The notes under the pieces: generated by a model
What the model was told of the DNA's origin: nothing
What the model saw: the letters and a program-made list of their open reading frames with translations, nothing else
The model's database searches: none
Part shown: positions 46,320-58,827 of the stretch, piece after piece
Layout of the letters: each line of letters begins with the position of its first letter
Numbering within the stretch: position 1 is the stretch's first letter
Made by a program: the position numbers and the translations under genes
Assembly (NCBI RefSeq): GCF_002234675.1
Contig: NC_019872.2
Span: 6,550,949-6,614,948 of the forward strand
DNA: 64,000 nt
Origin: Oryzias latipes
Lineage: Eukaryota > Chordata > Actinopteri > Beloniformes > Adrianichthyidae
Direction: 5' to 3'

Positions 46320-46649
46320 TCACAACATTCCAAACACAAAATTTAAAACCCCAAATGGGCACAAACAGAAACCCTTGAGAAAGTGGGTGTTAAATATAGT
46401 GGAGAAGGTGGATTTTGAAATGAGTCCATCATCATTTCTGCCATCTGAAATGTCTTTTCTGTTCTCATCAGTGTCTATTACGCTTAAATTAAATCCTCCT
46501 TTGATTGTAGCTGAAATATTTCTTCCTCTGAAAGGGAAGTTTAGCAAATCCAGAAGGAAGATGAGGGTTAACCCCTGTGCTGGTCTTTGTGAGAGCTTGT
46601 CTTCACTTTCTCCTTCAGCCTCCATAAAGTTAGGTTTTTCACATATTTT
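46320..46649 (-). other. Unrecognised minus-strand open reading frame
   Basis: From the first ATG (MEAEGESEDKLSQ) it runs about 101 codons to a TGA that overlaps an AATAAA (46319-46314). It includes a hydrophobic run, LTLIFLLDLLNFPF. I recognise no family. It could be the 3' UTR of shroom1, a repeat (a CAGGGGTTAACCC element end lies within it) or a small gene. Confidence 0.2.
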
Positions 46650-47956
46650 AGGACTTCCAGCAGAAAACAAAGAGTCTTTCCAGTGCTGCAGCCCTGCGTT
46701 AGCACAAACGTTTGCTTAGCAGACAGGGGGGAAAGTCAGAACCTCTTTAAGGTTTCACCTTGTTTTTTTCAAATGTCTTTGCCTTTCTGAGTGACTAAAT
46801 GCGTTTCGTTATGACCAAAACAATCAACCTGTTTAATTTCCTGAGGAACAAGATTGTATTTCCTGACTACACAAGATGTTTTGTTGAATGTTAACACAAA
46901 CGTGAAGACAATTAGAGGCATGTGCAGAAGGCACATGAAAGAGGCCCAGATACCGTTCAGGTCCAAACAAAGATGCTCCTGGTGGTATTTGGGAGTCACT
47001 TTATTCAAAGGGGTTTAAAAAACAGCATTTCATACACAACAAGGCTGTGTAAAGTGAAGATTAAGGTGTCTAAAAAGGTCTACCCTGTGGAGGTAAAGCA
47101 GATCTGGGACGCTTATTTGACCATTTTCAAGTACTGAAAGTTGTTTTTGCAACAAAAAGACAAAATATGGAAATCTTCTGATGGAAAATCTGCACCTTAA
47201 AATTAAAGAGTTTTGGCTAAGAATTAAGAATCCATGGCAGGTCCACGTAGATCAGGATCTGACGATGACGTCACTACACCCCACTTCCTATTAAGAATGA
47301 AATGATCTTAACAACAGTTGTGTTAATTGTTCTCATGGACCTTTTAAAAAGACACTTTCACTGAAAAGATCCAAACTGAAGAAATGTGCATTTATGTAAA
47401 TCTACAAAGTGCGTTTTTTTTTCATTCACCTTTTTTGGTTTGTAGTGCCTTCTTAATCTGAATACATTATAAAATATAAGAGCATTCAAAAAGATGAAAT
47501 CTGCCCGGCTACAGTAGATTTTTACTGGCATGATACAGTACTTGTGAGGCTCCTAAAGCCGTTCCTTCTGCCGCGTTACAATCTTAAAGCTTGTAGGTTT
47601 TCTGCAGACTGAGGAGCCATCATGAAGAAAAGCACGACCATTTATGAAGTTCTAACGTGTTCTGCACAGCAGCTCTCAAACAAAAATAATTATCAGCTAC
47701 AAAAACATTAAGGCAACGGCTTGATAGTGACGGACAGGACGTGATGCACTGGCTCTGTGTGATGAACGGGGTTGGAGCTTCAGTTTCAACAGTCTTTCTG
47801 CTGAGTCAGCATAGTGTTTAGAAAGTGGGTCCGGCTGAAGTTCTGTCAAGCATTTTGTAGCAAAGGGTTGCATCTCCTTGGACAAACAGAACCAGGAAAG
47901 TAGAGCTGAACACGTTTTCAGTTCAAGTACGACCAAAGCTTGTGTCCACGCCACTC

Positions 47957-50900
47957 TCACGGCTTCAGGCGGCTAGAAAGGGCCTCCAGCTGCTCCTCGC
48001 CCAGCCTCTGCTTCTCCTCCAAGTCCTTCAGGCGGATCAGAAGCGAAGCCTTGGTCTGCACAAAGCGTCTGTAGTCCTGCACCTGCTCCTCCGACAGCTG
48101 CCGGGACAGGAAGGTGGAGACCAGGTTCTCTCTGCGGTCCAAGTTATCCTTCAGGTCTTTGGCGTCATCCCTCTGTTTGCACAGCAGACGGTGGCGACTG
48201 TCCAGACATTCCTGCATACAAAAAAATCATTTCATTGGATATATTTGAACATTTATATTTCTTCTAGTCTTAAATAAAACTGCTATGAGAGTAAAAATCA
48301 TTTCAGGAGATGCTTTTGCTTGAATTGAAAGTGACATTGTTTTTGATGAAGGAGAAAGTTTTACAGGACAGTCGGTGTAGTGTGGCCTTAAGTCAACAGA
48401 GGGCAGGGTAGAAACAAATGTCATCGAAACTGGGCAGGAGTTTCGGTGAGTCAGTGTAAATACCAGTGTTGCCGATAACAGCAGGAAAGCAAATGAGCCT
48501 CTAACAAGCCCTCAGTAAGCAGCACCCTCAGCCGTCACGTGTCTGCCCATGGACACACCAACAAAGAGCTCTTTCAGGAATAAATCTGCAGGTCTTATGG
48601 ACATTAAATAAAAACCAACGAAACCCCACGTTTCAGCACATCATCCAGGGACACCCGTCACTTTTTGGCAAAGCTTGTTGTGGTTATTGAGACTGAATTC
48701 CAAAAACGCATGATCGTTCCAGTGAGCCAGCTCATTTAGGAACAGCAGTTTATCAAGCCTTATCTGCAAATGCCAGCTAAACTATTTGATCCAAACAGAG
48801 ATAAGCTAAAAACAATTGGCAATTAAATTCCAATAAAGCCTGCAGCATGAAAACCACAGAGTGAGAAACCTTGACTCCAATTCAGCTGTCCTTTAACTTT
48901 CCCCAAGCGTTGTGTTTGAAGTATTAAATCGAACACTGACGCTGGGAAAGGGAGTCATCTGTTACCCAGTACCTCCAAATGAGCTGCTTGAAGTGATGAG
49001 TAAGGTTGCATGACAAAGCGTTACCCTACAGGCAGCAGCTGACAGTACGCTTTTTCCTTGCGTGTCTTTGTGTGTGTAAACAGCAGCTGTACACAGGAGG
49101 GAACAAAAGGCTGGCCTTCTAACCTGTCTAAGTTTGACTAGATTGAAGTGTTTACATAAACTGCATTGATAGAGAAAATAATTGTTGCATACCTGTGTAT
49201 ATAATGCAGATCTAGAAAACATGTAAAACGTTTTTTTTTTTTTAAAGGAAAATAAGTTTTTATAGGTCAAATAAGACGTTTCCTCACCTTTTCTTCTGCA
49301 TCGGTGTTCTCATCCACGTTGCTCAGGGCGTTCTGCACTCGAGCCAGGCGGGCTGAGAGACACAGCAGCAGGTTCATCACCCTCTCCAGGTCTCCTATGA
49401 AGAGGTTATACCTCTCCTGCTCCACTGGCTGACAGCGCTCCTGCACCAGCACCTCCAGCACCTTCCCGCGCGCCGCGTTCTCCTGGACCTCCATCTGCAG
49501 GGCGCAGCGGCGCTCCTCCAGTGAGCGCAGGTGCGCCTCGATGTAGGAGACCAGCAGATGCTGCGAGCAGAGCCCAGACCAAAAAAAACAAGTCAAGAAG
49601 GCATTTCAAACTGGAGGGGAAACAGATACACTTCAAGGTGAGAGACTGCAGAGCAGCAAAGAGGAAGAAGCCCAAGCTCTACTAGCTTACCCAGACAGAC
49701 AAGTGGGAGACACTGATAAGAAGCAGACAGTAAATCAGATGATGGGATGCAGAAAACAGCTAAAAATGGGTCAACTTAAGGCCAAACAGAATCCAGATGT
49801 CATTTATATACAGAAAAAGGAGCTCAAATAATCTAGATGTAGCTGTTTTTCCAAGTTTCTTTTTGGCATATTGACTAAGTAAAAGTATGAAGGGATCTCT
49901 ATCCCTTTAATGAAGTTTTTACAGATAATTCATGACAAATAATCCCTATTAATTATGTGGAAATAACATTGTCTAATGGGTCATCAAACTAATACTTACC
50001 TTCATTTCAGAGATTTTATCTTTACATAGCACGTCTGCAGGCCGAGATTCCTGAATGTCAGACGCAGAATCGAAAGCAGACTTTTCAGGTCCTTCAACCA
50101 TTACAGCGCTGCAAAAACAAACCCGCATGTGTCAATAAAGCCTTGATGATTCATGCAATCATTTCTGCCACCACAATACAGTTATGCTACGGAGACATTT
50201 ACGCCAGCTCTTTTTAAATGTACTCAGATACAGGAGGAAAATAAAGAATCCATGAAAACAAAAAACTGTAATTTGGATTTCCAAATTTGCAAAGTGGTGT
50301 CGATTTACAAGACGCTAAGAAAATGAGGATTTTATTTTACTTGGCTCTGAAAATATTTAAACAGCATCTACATATTTATAAATTAAGCATATTGTCACCT
50401 ATAGAAGTGACAAGTAAAGCACTGAGACAGTGGATCAACATGATTTGACGTGTTCTATTTTTAGACCACGTTTTATTATTTGACATTTCTTTTGTTTGTT
50501 CGCTCCACCACATTAGCATTCACCTTTCTGCAGTTCCCCTCTGCTCCTGCTTCCTCTTGTAGTGCTCCTCCATCAGCAGCGTGTCCTCTGACATCACCTG
50601 CTCCATAAGCATCAGGGCCGTCTTCCGATTGGCCAGAGGGAAGAGCACCCTGGCTAATGACTGGTCAGCTTTGACCACTGCCTCCACAAGCTCCTCCCAC
50701 TGAGGTTTCTCATTGGGGTTTTCTACAGTCTCTCCCTCTGGTGTTCCCCTTTCCTCCGTCTTCTCTCCCACCGCCTTAGCTTCCATCCCCGGAAGCTTCT
50801 GCTCCTCCGCCTCCTGGTCGAGGTCGGCATCAGAGACAGGTGTGCAGACAGGCACAAAGGCTTCACTCGTCTGCTTCATGAGGTCTGAGCTGGGGAACTC

Positions 50901-53900
50901 GTCAAAAACGCTGTCCTCCAGCGGCGTCTGGGCTTCCTCTGAGGATTCTTCATTTGGAGGGAGATTCCACAGAAAAGGCTCTGTGGTGATGCCGCAGCTC
51001 AGAGGCACTTCATGGTTTGACTCAGGTGGTTGGAGGTTACTGCTGCTGTCATCGACATTCTGCTCCTTCTCTGCTCTACTCAAACCTGAAGAGGTCTTCT
51101 CTTTGCTGGAAATAAACACAGATGCTTCAATCAACCTTTGCTGATATCACTTTAAACATAATTGTGAGTCAGTTTGATTTAAAAAGTGGTGTGGGAAGGT
51201 CTACAAGCCAATCTGCTTCACAGCAGCAACGACTTTCTTCTGTTTATGCTTACCTGGAGCAAGATGGGGTTTCACAGGGAGGATTAGTCTGGGACACAAT
51301 AGATTTGATCTTCATGTCACTGTCTAGGCCTCTGAAGTGAAGGATGGACTCTTTCCCTGACCCGAGTCCATCAGAAAGAGGTCCATGAGGCCCCAGACAA
51401 GCAGAGTGAGCTCTGAAATGGGAAGAGGAGGTGGAGGGTGGAGAGCAGGACCTGCTGGAGCTTTTCTCCTCAGCTATTGAATCCTCCACAGAGCTCTGCT
51501 GCGACAGTGGTTGCTTCTGGGTTTGGTTTTGGATCTGTTCCTGAGGGTTCTTCTGACAAATAAACTCTGGCTCCTTCACTGCTTGATTCTTCCTTCCTCT
51601 TTCATTCCACTGGGTTTCTTTTCCATGCCCACCTCGTGAAGCGCCGGCCTCGTCTCTTCCCGGTCCTCCGGGCCCGTTCGAAATCTTCTGTAGCTGATCA
51701 AGATGCTCAGAGCTTTTGCTCATGGCACACGGCTGAGTCATCTTTGACGTTCCGAGCTCTTCCATGGACTTTCCTCTCTGTGCCGCCACACGGACAGGAA
51801 GCGGGCCCCCAGAAAGTGGCTTTACCAGAGACTCTTCAACAGCATTCTTCTGGAAACTAAAATTAAAGATCAGATCTCAAATAGCAGGCAACACTGACGT
51901 AAATCTTGCAAACAGACAAAACATAATAACAGACAATGCACGCCTTGAATGCCACTTCAGTCGGCAGATATACAGCTCAATAAAAGCTGGATATTTGAAT
52001 TTAAAACTGCACGTTTTTAAGGGTTTGTTTTTTTTCTTCTTCTGTGGTCGTCACATAAATCTACTGAAAGGAATGCTTGTTAGTTGGAGCATGTAGGTGT
52101 TGACTTTCAGATTTCACAAAGAATCAGACTGAGATTTATGATATATGATTACAGCACACACATCACTGACCTAATACTCTCCTGACCAAAAAAAAAAAAA
52201 AAAACCCAATAAAAATGTCCGAATTCATCTGGAGCACCAGTACATACCTCCTGGTTTCCATGGAGTCAACAGTTAGAAGATCTTCTGAATATTCATGTGC
52301 CTACAGACCCCGAAGAGACAAAATGAACCAGAGCTGTTTGAATTGGGTTTAAATTGGTTAAAACAGTTTACAGAAAGAGACTTGTCGGAAACGACAATGA
52401 CCTGAAATGCATGTGGTGTGGATGTGGATCGGTTCCGGCACAAACCAGCAGATTCTTGCTGGTCCAACAGGCTCTCTGCTGAAGCAGATTTTGCCTGAGC
52501 TGAACCTCGACTCTGCCTCTGTCTGAATGGATTTTGCCGGCCAGCATATTGGCCTGAACAAGACTGTGCTGGTAAGAACTGGGCATATCTGGTTTGAGAG
52601 AAGTAGAGGATTATTCAATAATGAAATAATGCCTTAAGGAAAGACAGAAACTCTGTAAAAGTCAGCTTTTCATACCTCATGGAGCTTTGGGGGCAGTCCA
52701 GTATGCGGCCAGCAGAATGGGGTCTGTGCTTCTTTGCATTTCTTCCTTCGTGGTTCCCTGGTGTAGATCGAACACCCCAGTCAGACGGTTTCTCCCCCAG
52801 GGAGTGTCTTTGTCTTGGTTGGGAAGGTAACTGAGCCATAGGCTGCTGAGGCTCAGTTACTATGTGGCCCGTCTTACGTTCCATGTACTCCACCAGAGCC
52901 TTATGCCTGAAATGCTTGAGGTTAGTTTGTGAGGCCCCTGAGACTGACATGGCTCGACCTCTAGTCTCAAACATCTTTCTGCGTGATGCAACCAGTCCCT
53001 GGTCTCCTTGATGCACACGCTCCTCTTCCTCATATTCAGCTGTAAAAGGACTGTCGCTTTCATTGCCAAACGAACGGCAAACAGCGTGCTGGGGGCCCCC
53101 GTCAAGTTGGTTGAGTTTCTCTGGTTCAGAGTAGCATATCTTCTTTTGCTCTGGTGTAAGCCTCTTTCGACCCCCAATACGTGCCACCTGAGGCTGGGCC
53201 ACATGTGCTGGCCTCCCATTCACTTTTTCAAAGTCTCTCTCCGTCATTTTTAGATTCTCACTTGCTTTTTCCTTGATGCTGCCCCTTTCGGTCTCCTCAG
53301 AAGTCACAGAAGGAGTGAGAGTGTCTGTGGAAGTCTCAGAGTCCTGTGATGAGGAGAAAGAGTGAATGCTTGTGGGTCTCTGTTCAGGTTTTAGCCTGGC
53401 CTGGTTTGGTAAAGACAGCTGCAAGTCCCTCCTTGTAAACGATGTCTCCCTCAGGACTTTCCGCTGAGCGTCCTTCAGCTTCTCTTTGTAATACTTTTTG
53501 AACGAATCGTCTAGAGTGTTGCAGGCAACAGAGGAAACTCCTCCTCTGTCGGTCATGACAGCATCATGTTGAGGAGGTCTCCCATCATTTACTCCAACAT
53601 CTCCGTGGTCTTTCGTGCTAAAGCCAGATTCATTCTTAGGTTGTAGCACAGAAAGGTTTGCTCCAGTAAGATGGTACAGAAGAGGGGTTGTGTCTTTGTT
53701 GATCTTCTCACTGACAGCATCACAGAGTGTTTGTTCTTTCTCTTTCTTTGCAGGATCTTCTCTGTTGTTGTGGTTGGATTGGTCTTTGCTGAAAAGTGTG
53801 GAGAACTCTTTTTGTGGAGCTGCTGAAAGTGGTGGACCCTTCCTGTCAGGTCCACAATAGAAAATTGGACTGTCCAAAGTGTGGCGACCAATCTCTTGAC

Positions 53901-55323
53901 TGTGCATGAAGTCCATATCCTCTAAACTGTCAAAAATTGGTGGGGACTGACTCAGGTGAGTTTGTCTGGGATTCTCCTGGTCCGAGATCTTGGACATCAG
54001 ATCTTTTTTTCTAGACACAGGTGTAAATACCTCTCTTTTTTCTGGAATGGAAGAGCAGGAGCTTTCTTGGAAAGGTCTAAACATACTATCTAGTGTGCTG
54101 TGAGATCTCTCTTTATCTCTGTGCTGACGTCTCTCTAACAAAACAGAAATGTCCCTTCCATCCTCAGCCCCACTCGTTGAAGCAGAGTGCATCCTCAGAC
54201 CAGATTCAGACATTTTGCACACTCCTGTAACAAAATAGAACTGTCCCTTATGTTGAATGCTGCCACTGATCAAATTCTGACCAGCATTCCAGGGGCTGGC
54301 ACCTCGAGTTGGGTCCAACACTATCTGATCTTGAGCTGAATGTGCTCTTCTACGATAGGTTCCAGAATAGCTACTGTGTTTTTTGTGGTTCTCCCTGTCA
54401 TATCCATCACTACTCAAAGATTCCCTGGGTGGTAAGTGGTTTGGCTGGCAATTTCTCCGGGGAGGTGATTTACTTAGAATGTTTGCTGGTCGCTGTTGCT
54501 CAGTGAGAGCCTTGTTATCAGTGATGAAAAGGTCCTCTGGAGTCATTCTGGTGTCTTTGTGATACTGTAGATGGCTCTGGTGGCTTGGTGGATTCTGGGC
54601 CTGTGGCTGTTCTTGTTTCACAGCTCTCCACACTGGATCACCGTTGAAGCTTGGGCTGTTATTGTCTTGGTTAGCAGTTTCAGATTTGGGAGGAAGGCCA
54701 CAGGGAATGAGCTGAGAATGGGATCTGGAGTTCTGTTGAGGTTTTGGTTGCTGAGGTTGTAGCTCTGTACTGTGGTGTACCCTGCTGTTTTCCAGATTTT
54801 TTGTGGCTATGTAACTGTCAAGGCGTGCTGGGATTGGAGGGGGAGGAGAATGAGGTTGGCCACCTTGAGATGGATTTCTGGAATGTGCATGTTGTGTAGA
54901 TAGTGTTTTGTTGTTGCCGTGAAGGTTGTTGTCGGTGTTTTCACTCTGATGGTTTATATTAGTGCTATTGTGATATTGCTGTGAGATAGCCTCAACGGAA
55001 CGATAGAGCTGGTCCATGGTCTTTGATTCAGAGTGAAGAATCTGGGCTGGCCGGTACAAGGACTTCACACACCCAAGTTCAGCATAGTGGCTGAAAGAGT
55101 TGGGCTGCAGCTCATCCTGGAGGAATGGAGAGGGGTAGTCTGGGGCAGTAGATCCACCAGAGAAGGAGCTGTAAGCGGAGTCTCCTTTGCCGTGTTGGTG
55201 GTGGGCAAGTTGCTCGATGATGCTGCTGCTGGACTTGGCTGGGGAAAGCCGGCTGACAGGCAGGCTCAGAGGATGCAAGTCCACGTTGCTCATTCTGTCA
55301 AAGTGCAAGCTGTAGGAATCCAT
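47957..55323 (-). CDS. shroom1: Shroom family protein (shroom1), eight coding exons, 1569 aa
   Basis: Coding exons are 55323-52676, 52588-52402, 52300-52248, 51856-51254, 51105-50524, 50108-50000, 49560-49288 and 48211-47957. All junctions are GT-AG and the frame closes exactly. There is no PDZ domain; an in-frame TGA lies seven codons before the ATG. The N-terminus carries the Shroom motif LSPAKSSSSI followed by GDSAYSSFSGGS. The actin-binding ASD1 lies at about 605-725 (LKDAQRKVLRETSFTRRDLQ, and LTPEQKKICYSEPEKLNQL). The Rho-kinase-binding ASD2 spans about 1300-1560 (WEELVEAVVKADQSLARVL, FIGDLERVMNLLLCLSARLA, DAKDLKDNLDRRENLVSTF). Shroom proteins recruit ROCK to apical actin and drive cell-shape change. 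The lack of PDZ and the sowaha neighbour favour shroom1. It is much longer than human SHROOM1 (about 852 aa) and nearer Xenopus Apx/Shroom1. The donor after 52402 (gtcatt) is weak. Confidence 0.92.
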
Positions 55324-55511
55324 GAAGGAACGGGGCAAATGTCAGGAAGGGAAGGGTACGGTTTCTGGATGTGGTAGGTGAGTACGCAGGCCAACGCATG
55401 TGCGCTTTGTGAGCAAAACTGATGAAGATGCCACCAGCACATTTGCCTGTCCCACTTGCCACTGATTAGGTCATTTTCCTGGCTCTTCCAGAGCTTCTTG
55501 AACACGTTTAT

Positions 55512-58220
55512 CCCTGGGGTAAAAAACACAAAACACACAGAAAACTGACTTTCATGTAAAAAGGTTTACTGAGAACTACTCTCAAGGGTAATCATTTGAC
55601 AAAGCATGCATGTTTAAAATGAAAATGGAAGTGGAAAAATGTGTTCTGCCAAGCTGAGAATCTTACACAAACATTAATGTTTATCTAAGATTTTTCACCT
55701 GGTGAGCCTTCAGTTTAACAGAATTGACTTTCTCGTAAAAAAAAAAAAGCTAACTTCATGCTTCTTCTTCTTCGCTGCATGCATGGCAGAAATAGTTTAC
55801 GAAGAAAGTTTACAGTGTTACCTGGCAAGACGTCCAAAACCCGAATCCAAGACAACCACCCTCCCCTAAGTTTCAAACATTTGTGTGGGTTGACACACGT
55901 TTTACAAAAATATTTGACAAAGACATCACCTAATAAAATATTTTGAATAATATAGTATTTATTATACTTTGTTGTGTCACTTCTACTTTGTTCACAGCAG
56001 TGTGCTTTTGTAGGCCAGCATCACTCTGTGCTGTTTCACATCAACAAAGCCTTTAATTAGAGGCCTTGAGATTGGTGTGCACTTTGCAGCAGGCACATGA
56101 AAAAATGAGAGGTATGCCTAATGAAATATCTGGGGTTTAGTCTTGTGACAGCTAGAACACATTGTAAGACAGCAATGTGGCAGGCTGACCTCCCTGAGCT
56201 TTTCTTTCTATTATTCATGAGAACCTCAGGTTTTTGCCAACTCACTTTTGTGCATTTATTCACTATTTAGATGTAATGACATAAGCACCGATGTCCACTT
56301 TATTAAGGCATAAAGAAACATTGAAATAAATATTTTTTGTAGTTTTAATCACTTTGAGCTATAGCTTTATGTGGATTTAACTCTTTATGAGGCACATCAC
56401 TACCATCCCAGTTAACAACTCATTAATAAGATGTTAGGAACTGTTATATGTAAATATTTAATAAACATGACAAAAAATGTGAACTTGGAGGGCAAGAAAG
56501 GAGTTTCAAAACAGATGGCCTGTCAATAAGGAACTGAAAACTAAACATGTGTATATGCTGTGGAGAATTAACAGAAAATAAAAACAGCTGTGAATGATAA
56601 TGAATGTAAAGTGACGGTAACAGAGAGACAACTCATAACAGAACCTGACCAAAAACCAAAAGGTATCACTGTACTGACAAACTTAAATGTATCATCCTCA
56701 CACTAAAATAAACATTATTAAAGGAAATTTGTCAAGCATATTGCTGTATTGCTGTAGCAAGTCTGTTTACCACACAATATAAATTCAGTAAATACGTAAA
56801 ATTTCGAGGAAATCAGTAGTCTTGGAACCATAGGTTGGTCCTGTAAACCAAGCTCCCAGTAAAAATAAACAACACTACTTGTCATTTATGATACTGAAAT
56901 TTAATAGGAACTCTATGGATCGTTTTTAATAAGAGTTTATTGATACAAATAAAAAAGATGGAAGTCTTGAGTCATCAGCAACAACTCTAGAAACCTGTTG
57001 ATCCTAAAATGAACCACTGCAGGTTAATGACGGGTTCAGACTAATGACAGTGCTCTGCAATGACCAACACACTGTTGTAATCGGGATTTAGTTCTATTAC
57101 TTCATGCTCCTACAACGATAAATGATACAACCAAAAGACAACCAGACAGCTCAGTCTCAAACCAGAGGCATCTGAGTGATGGGAAAAGCAGGATAACTTA
57201 ATCGCTGCAGAACCTTTAAAGAAAGGCAAAAATCTAGCATCTTTGCAATACAGCAACATAACAGTAAATAAAAAATTCTATGATTTCTTCATTAAGTGTT
57301 CCTGTTTTCACAAAAAAATCCTCTAACTTGTTGGCATTAAATTCCTCCAGTTTCTTGAGTTATAACCAGCTCCCCTGAAAATGTAAAGCCTCAGAGGCAA
57401 AGTAATAAGCCCCCCCAGGTTAATGATAGGTTTAAGACTCTAATGACAGTGCTCTGAAGTGACCCACATACTTTTCATTGGCTTTGTTATCATGCCTAAA
57501 GCTATATTCATGCCGTGCATATACAAAGGTAATAGATACTAGTTGAACAACAATGCTTGATACACAATGACAAAGCAGTATTTATTTATTTAGCCCATAT
57601 TTTTAATATGCAGAGTACAGTTTCTTATTTACAGTACTGGGTTGGCTTCAAATTCGGCCAGGTGAGTGATGGGAAAACCAACAAATCCTGTTCACAACAT
57701 GAGGTTATTGTTTTATTTAAAGTCATTTCTAATAAACTGCATGCTTTGTGCTGGGAAATGTGCATGAAGGATTAGTATCAGTGGTCACTTTTTGCATACG
57801 GACTAAAATTTGCATGCCACTGTGTAATGGGGGGGACTCTGTGAGCTTATATGTATGTGTGCAGCTTTCTGGTCTCCTCTCTCCTCTGAGAAGGGAGACA
57901 GAGGCTCCCCAAACAGAGGAGCACTCGAGTGGAAGTGATGGAGGGGACAGGCAGTGACAAAATGTACAGAGAACCAAAAAGTGGGGAGAGAGGACAAGGC
58001 ACAGACAAATACTCTCGCACGCAAGCCACAACAGCAAGAGACAGCAGAGGCCAACAATGACAGCAGAAAAGCAGAGCACAAGTTGCATGAATGGCATCAT
58101 CTGAGACAATGGTGAAGTGGAGCGTGGGGAACTACTGAGAACTGAACTCCCTTAAGGCTGGACTGAAAGTTTGTAACATCAGAGCCTCATTATTTAGAAG
58201 AGAAAAAAGAAAAAACTTAC
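55512..58220. other. Putative shroom1 5' intron
   Basis: AT-rich DNA between the candidate 5' UTR exons. It holds a duplicated non-coding motif pair (57020-57072 and 57416-57470), each followed by GTGAGTGATGGGAAAA or a close variant. No gene is seen. Confidence 0.4.
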
Positions 58221-58350
58221 CCAATCTTACAGTTTATGCCATTGGCTTTCCTGATTCCCATCTAAAACAAAAACAAAAAAGCAAGCCTCCCCTTGGTTCT
58301 TCTCAACAAAAACACCTCTTTGACTGAAGAGTGACCAGACCAAGTTACCA
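58221..58350 (-). other. shroom1: Possible shroom1 5' untranslated exon 1
   Basis: It ends at the consensus donor GATTGG|GTAAGT (exon edge 58221). The next plausible acceptor on the minus strand is ttttttaccccag| with the exon edge near 55511, which would place a roughly 190-base leader in front of the ATG at 55323. The 5' edge is a guess. Confidence 0.3.
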
Positions 58351-58373
58351 GGAGAGCCAGAAATAAGAGAGAA

Positions 58374-58455
58374 GATTTTTAGAGGGTCCCTCCTTCCCCC
58401 ACTGGGACCCAAGGCTGCCTAGTGGGAGCCATTGATTGGCCAGCCGATGACGTCC
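58374..58455 (-). promoter_or_regulatory. shroom1: Candidate shroom1 promoter (CCAAT, CRE-like, A/T-rich box)
   Basis: Reading the minus strand, a CRE-like GGACGTCA (58455-58448) is followed by CCAATCAAT (58439-58431). About 55 bases further on is a TATA-like/MEF2-like CTCTAAAAATC (58384-58374). A strong donor GATTGG|gtaagt follows, with its GT at 58220-58219. This is what a promoter and short first exon should look like about 3 kb upstream of the shroom1 ATG. No start site is directly shown. Confidence 0.4.
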
Positions 58456-58680
58456 GGCTCTCCGATGCACAATGAGCGCAGCGGAGGGAATATTTCACTG
58501 CTGCAGATAGCCACTAGTGCAGCCGGCTGCCTGAACAACAGGGAGAGAAAGGGGGGCAAAGTAAAAAAAAAAAAGAGGCCTCGCATTCCTGGCTAGCTTC
58601 AAAGACGGAGCAGAGCTGGGGCACCATTCATTCCCAAGGCCCTGAGCCTGGCACATGGAGACTAGCCAAGGCAAGGAGGA

Positions 58681-58827
58681 GAAGAGAAGAGAAGAGAAGA
58701 GAAGAGAAGAGAAGAGAAGAGAAGAGAAGAGAAGAGAAGAGAAGAGAAGAGAAGAGAAGAGAAGAGAAGAGAAGAGAAGAGAAGAGAAGAGAAGAGAAGA
58801 GAAGAGAAGAGAAGAGAAGAGAAGAGA
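58681..58827. repeat. (GAAGA)n microsatellite, about 29 copies
   Basis: A nearly perfect pentanucleotide tract of about 147 bp, purine-only on + and (TCTTC)n on -. It creates an artificial open frame of SLLFSS repeats on the minus strand. It sits about 230 bases upstream of the candidate shroom1 promoter. Confidence 0.95.

Larger units (their letters stand above)
43157..47956. other. sowaha-shroom1 convergent interval
   Basis: It contains the sowaha 3' UTR, dispersed repeat copy C and the shroom1 3' UTR. Minus-strand AATAAA hexamers lie at 47005-47000 and 46319-46314. A 116-codon minus-strand open frame (46670-46320) is unrecognised. The rest is AT-rich without features. Confidence 0.5.

Noticed and set aside
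52860..53891. Alternative-frame open frames within the big shroom1 exon
   Set aside because: No family resemblance, and they lie entirely inside a well-supported coding exon in another frame.
5767..55323. Assignment to the CCNI-SEPTIN11-SOWAHB-SHROOM3 block
   Set aside because: The ankyrin protein has the SOWAHA signature KRDFMSGFTALHWAAK and is short, the septin matches SEPT8 including its long-isoform tail, and the Shroom protein lacks a PDZ domain. All point to the CCNI2-SEPTIN8-SOWAHA-SHROOM1 block.
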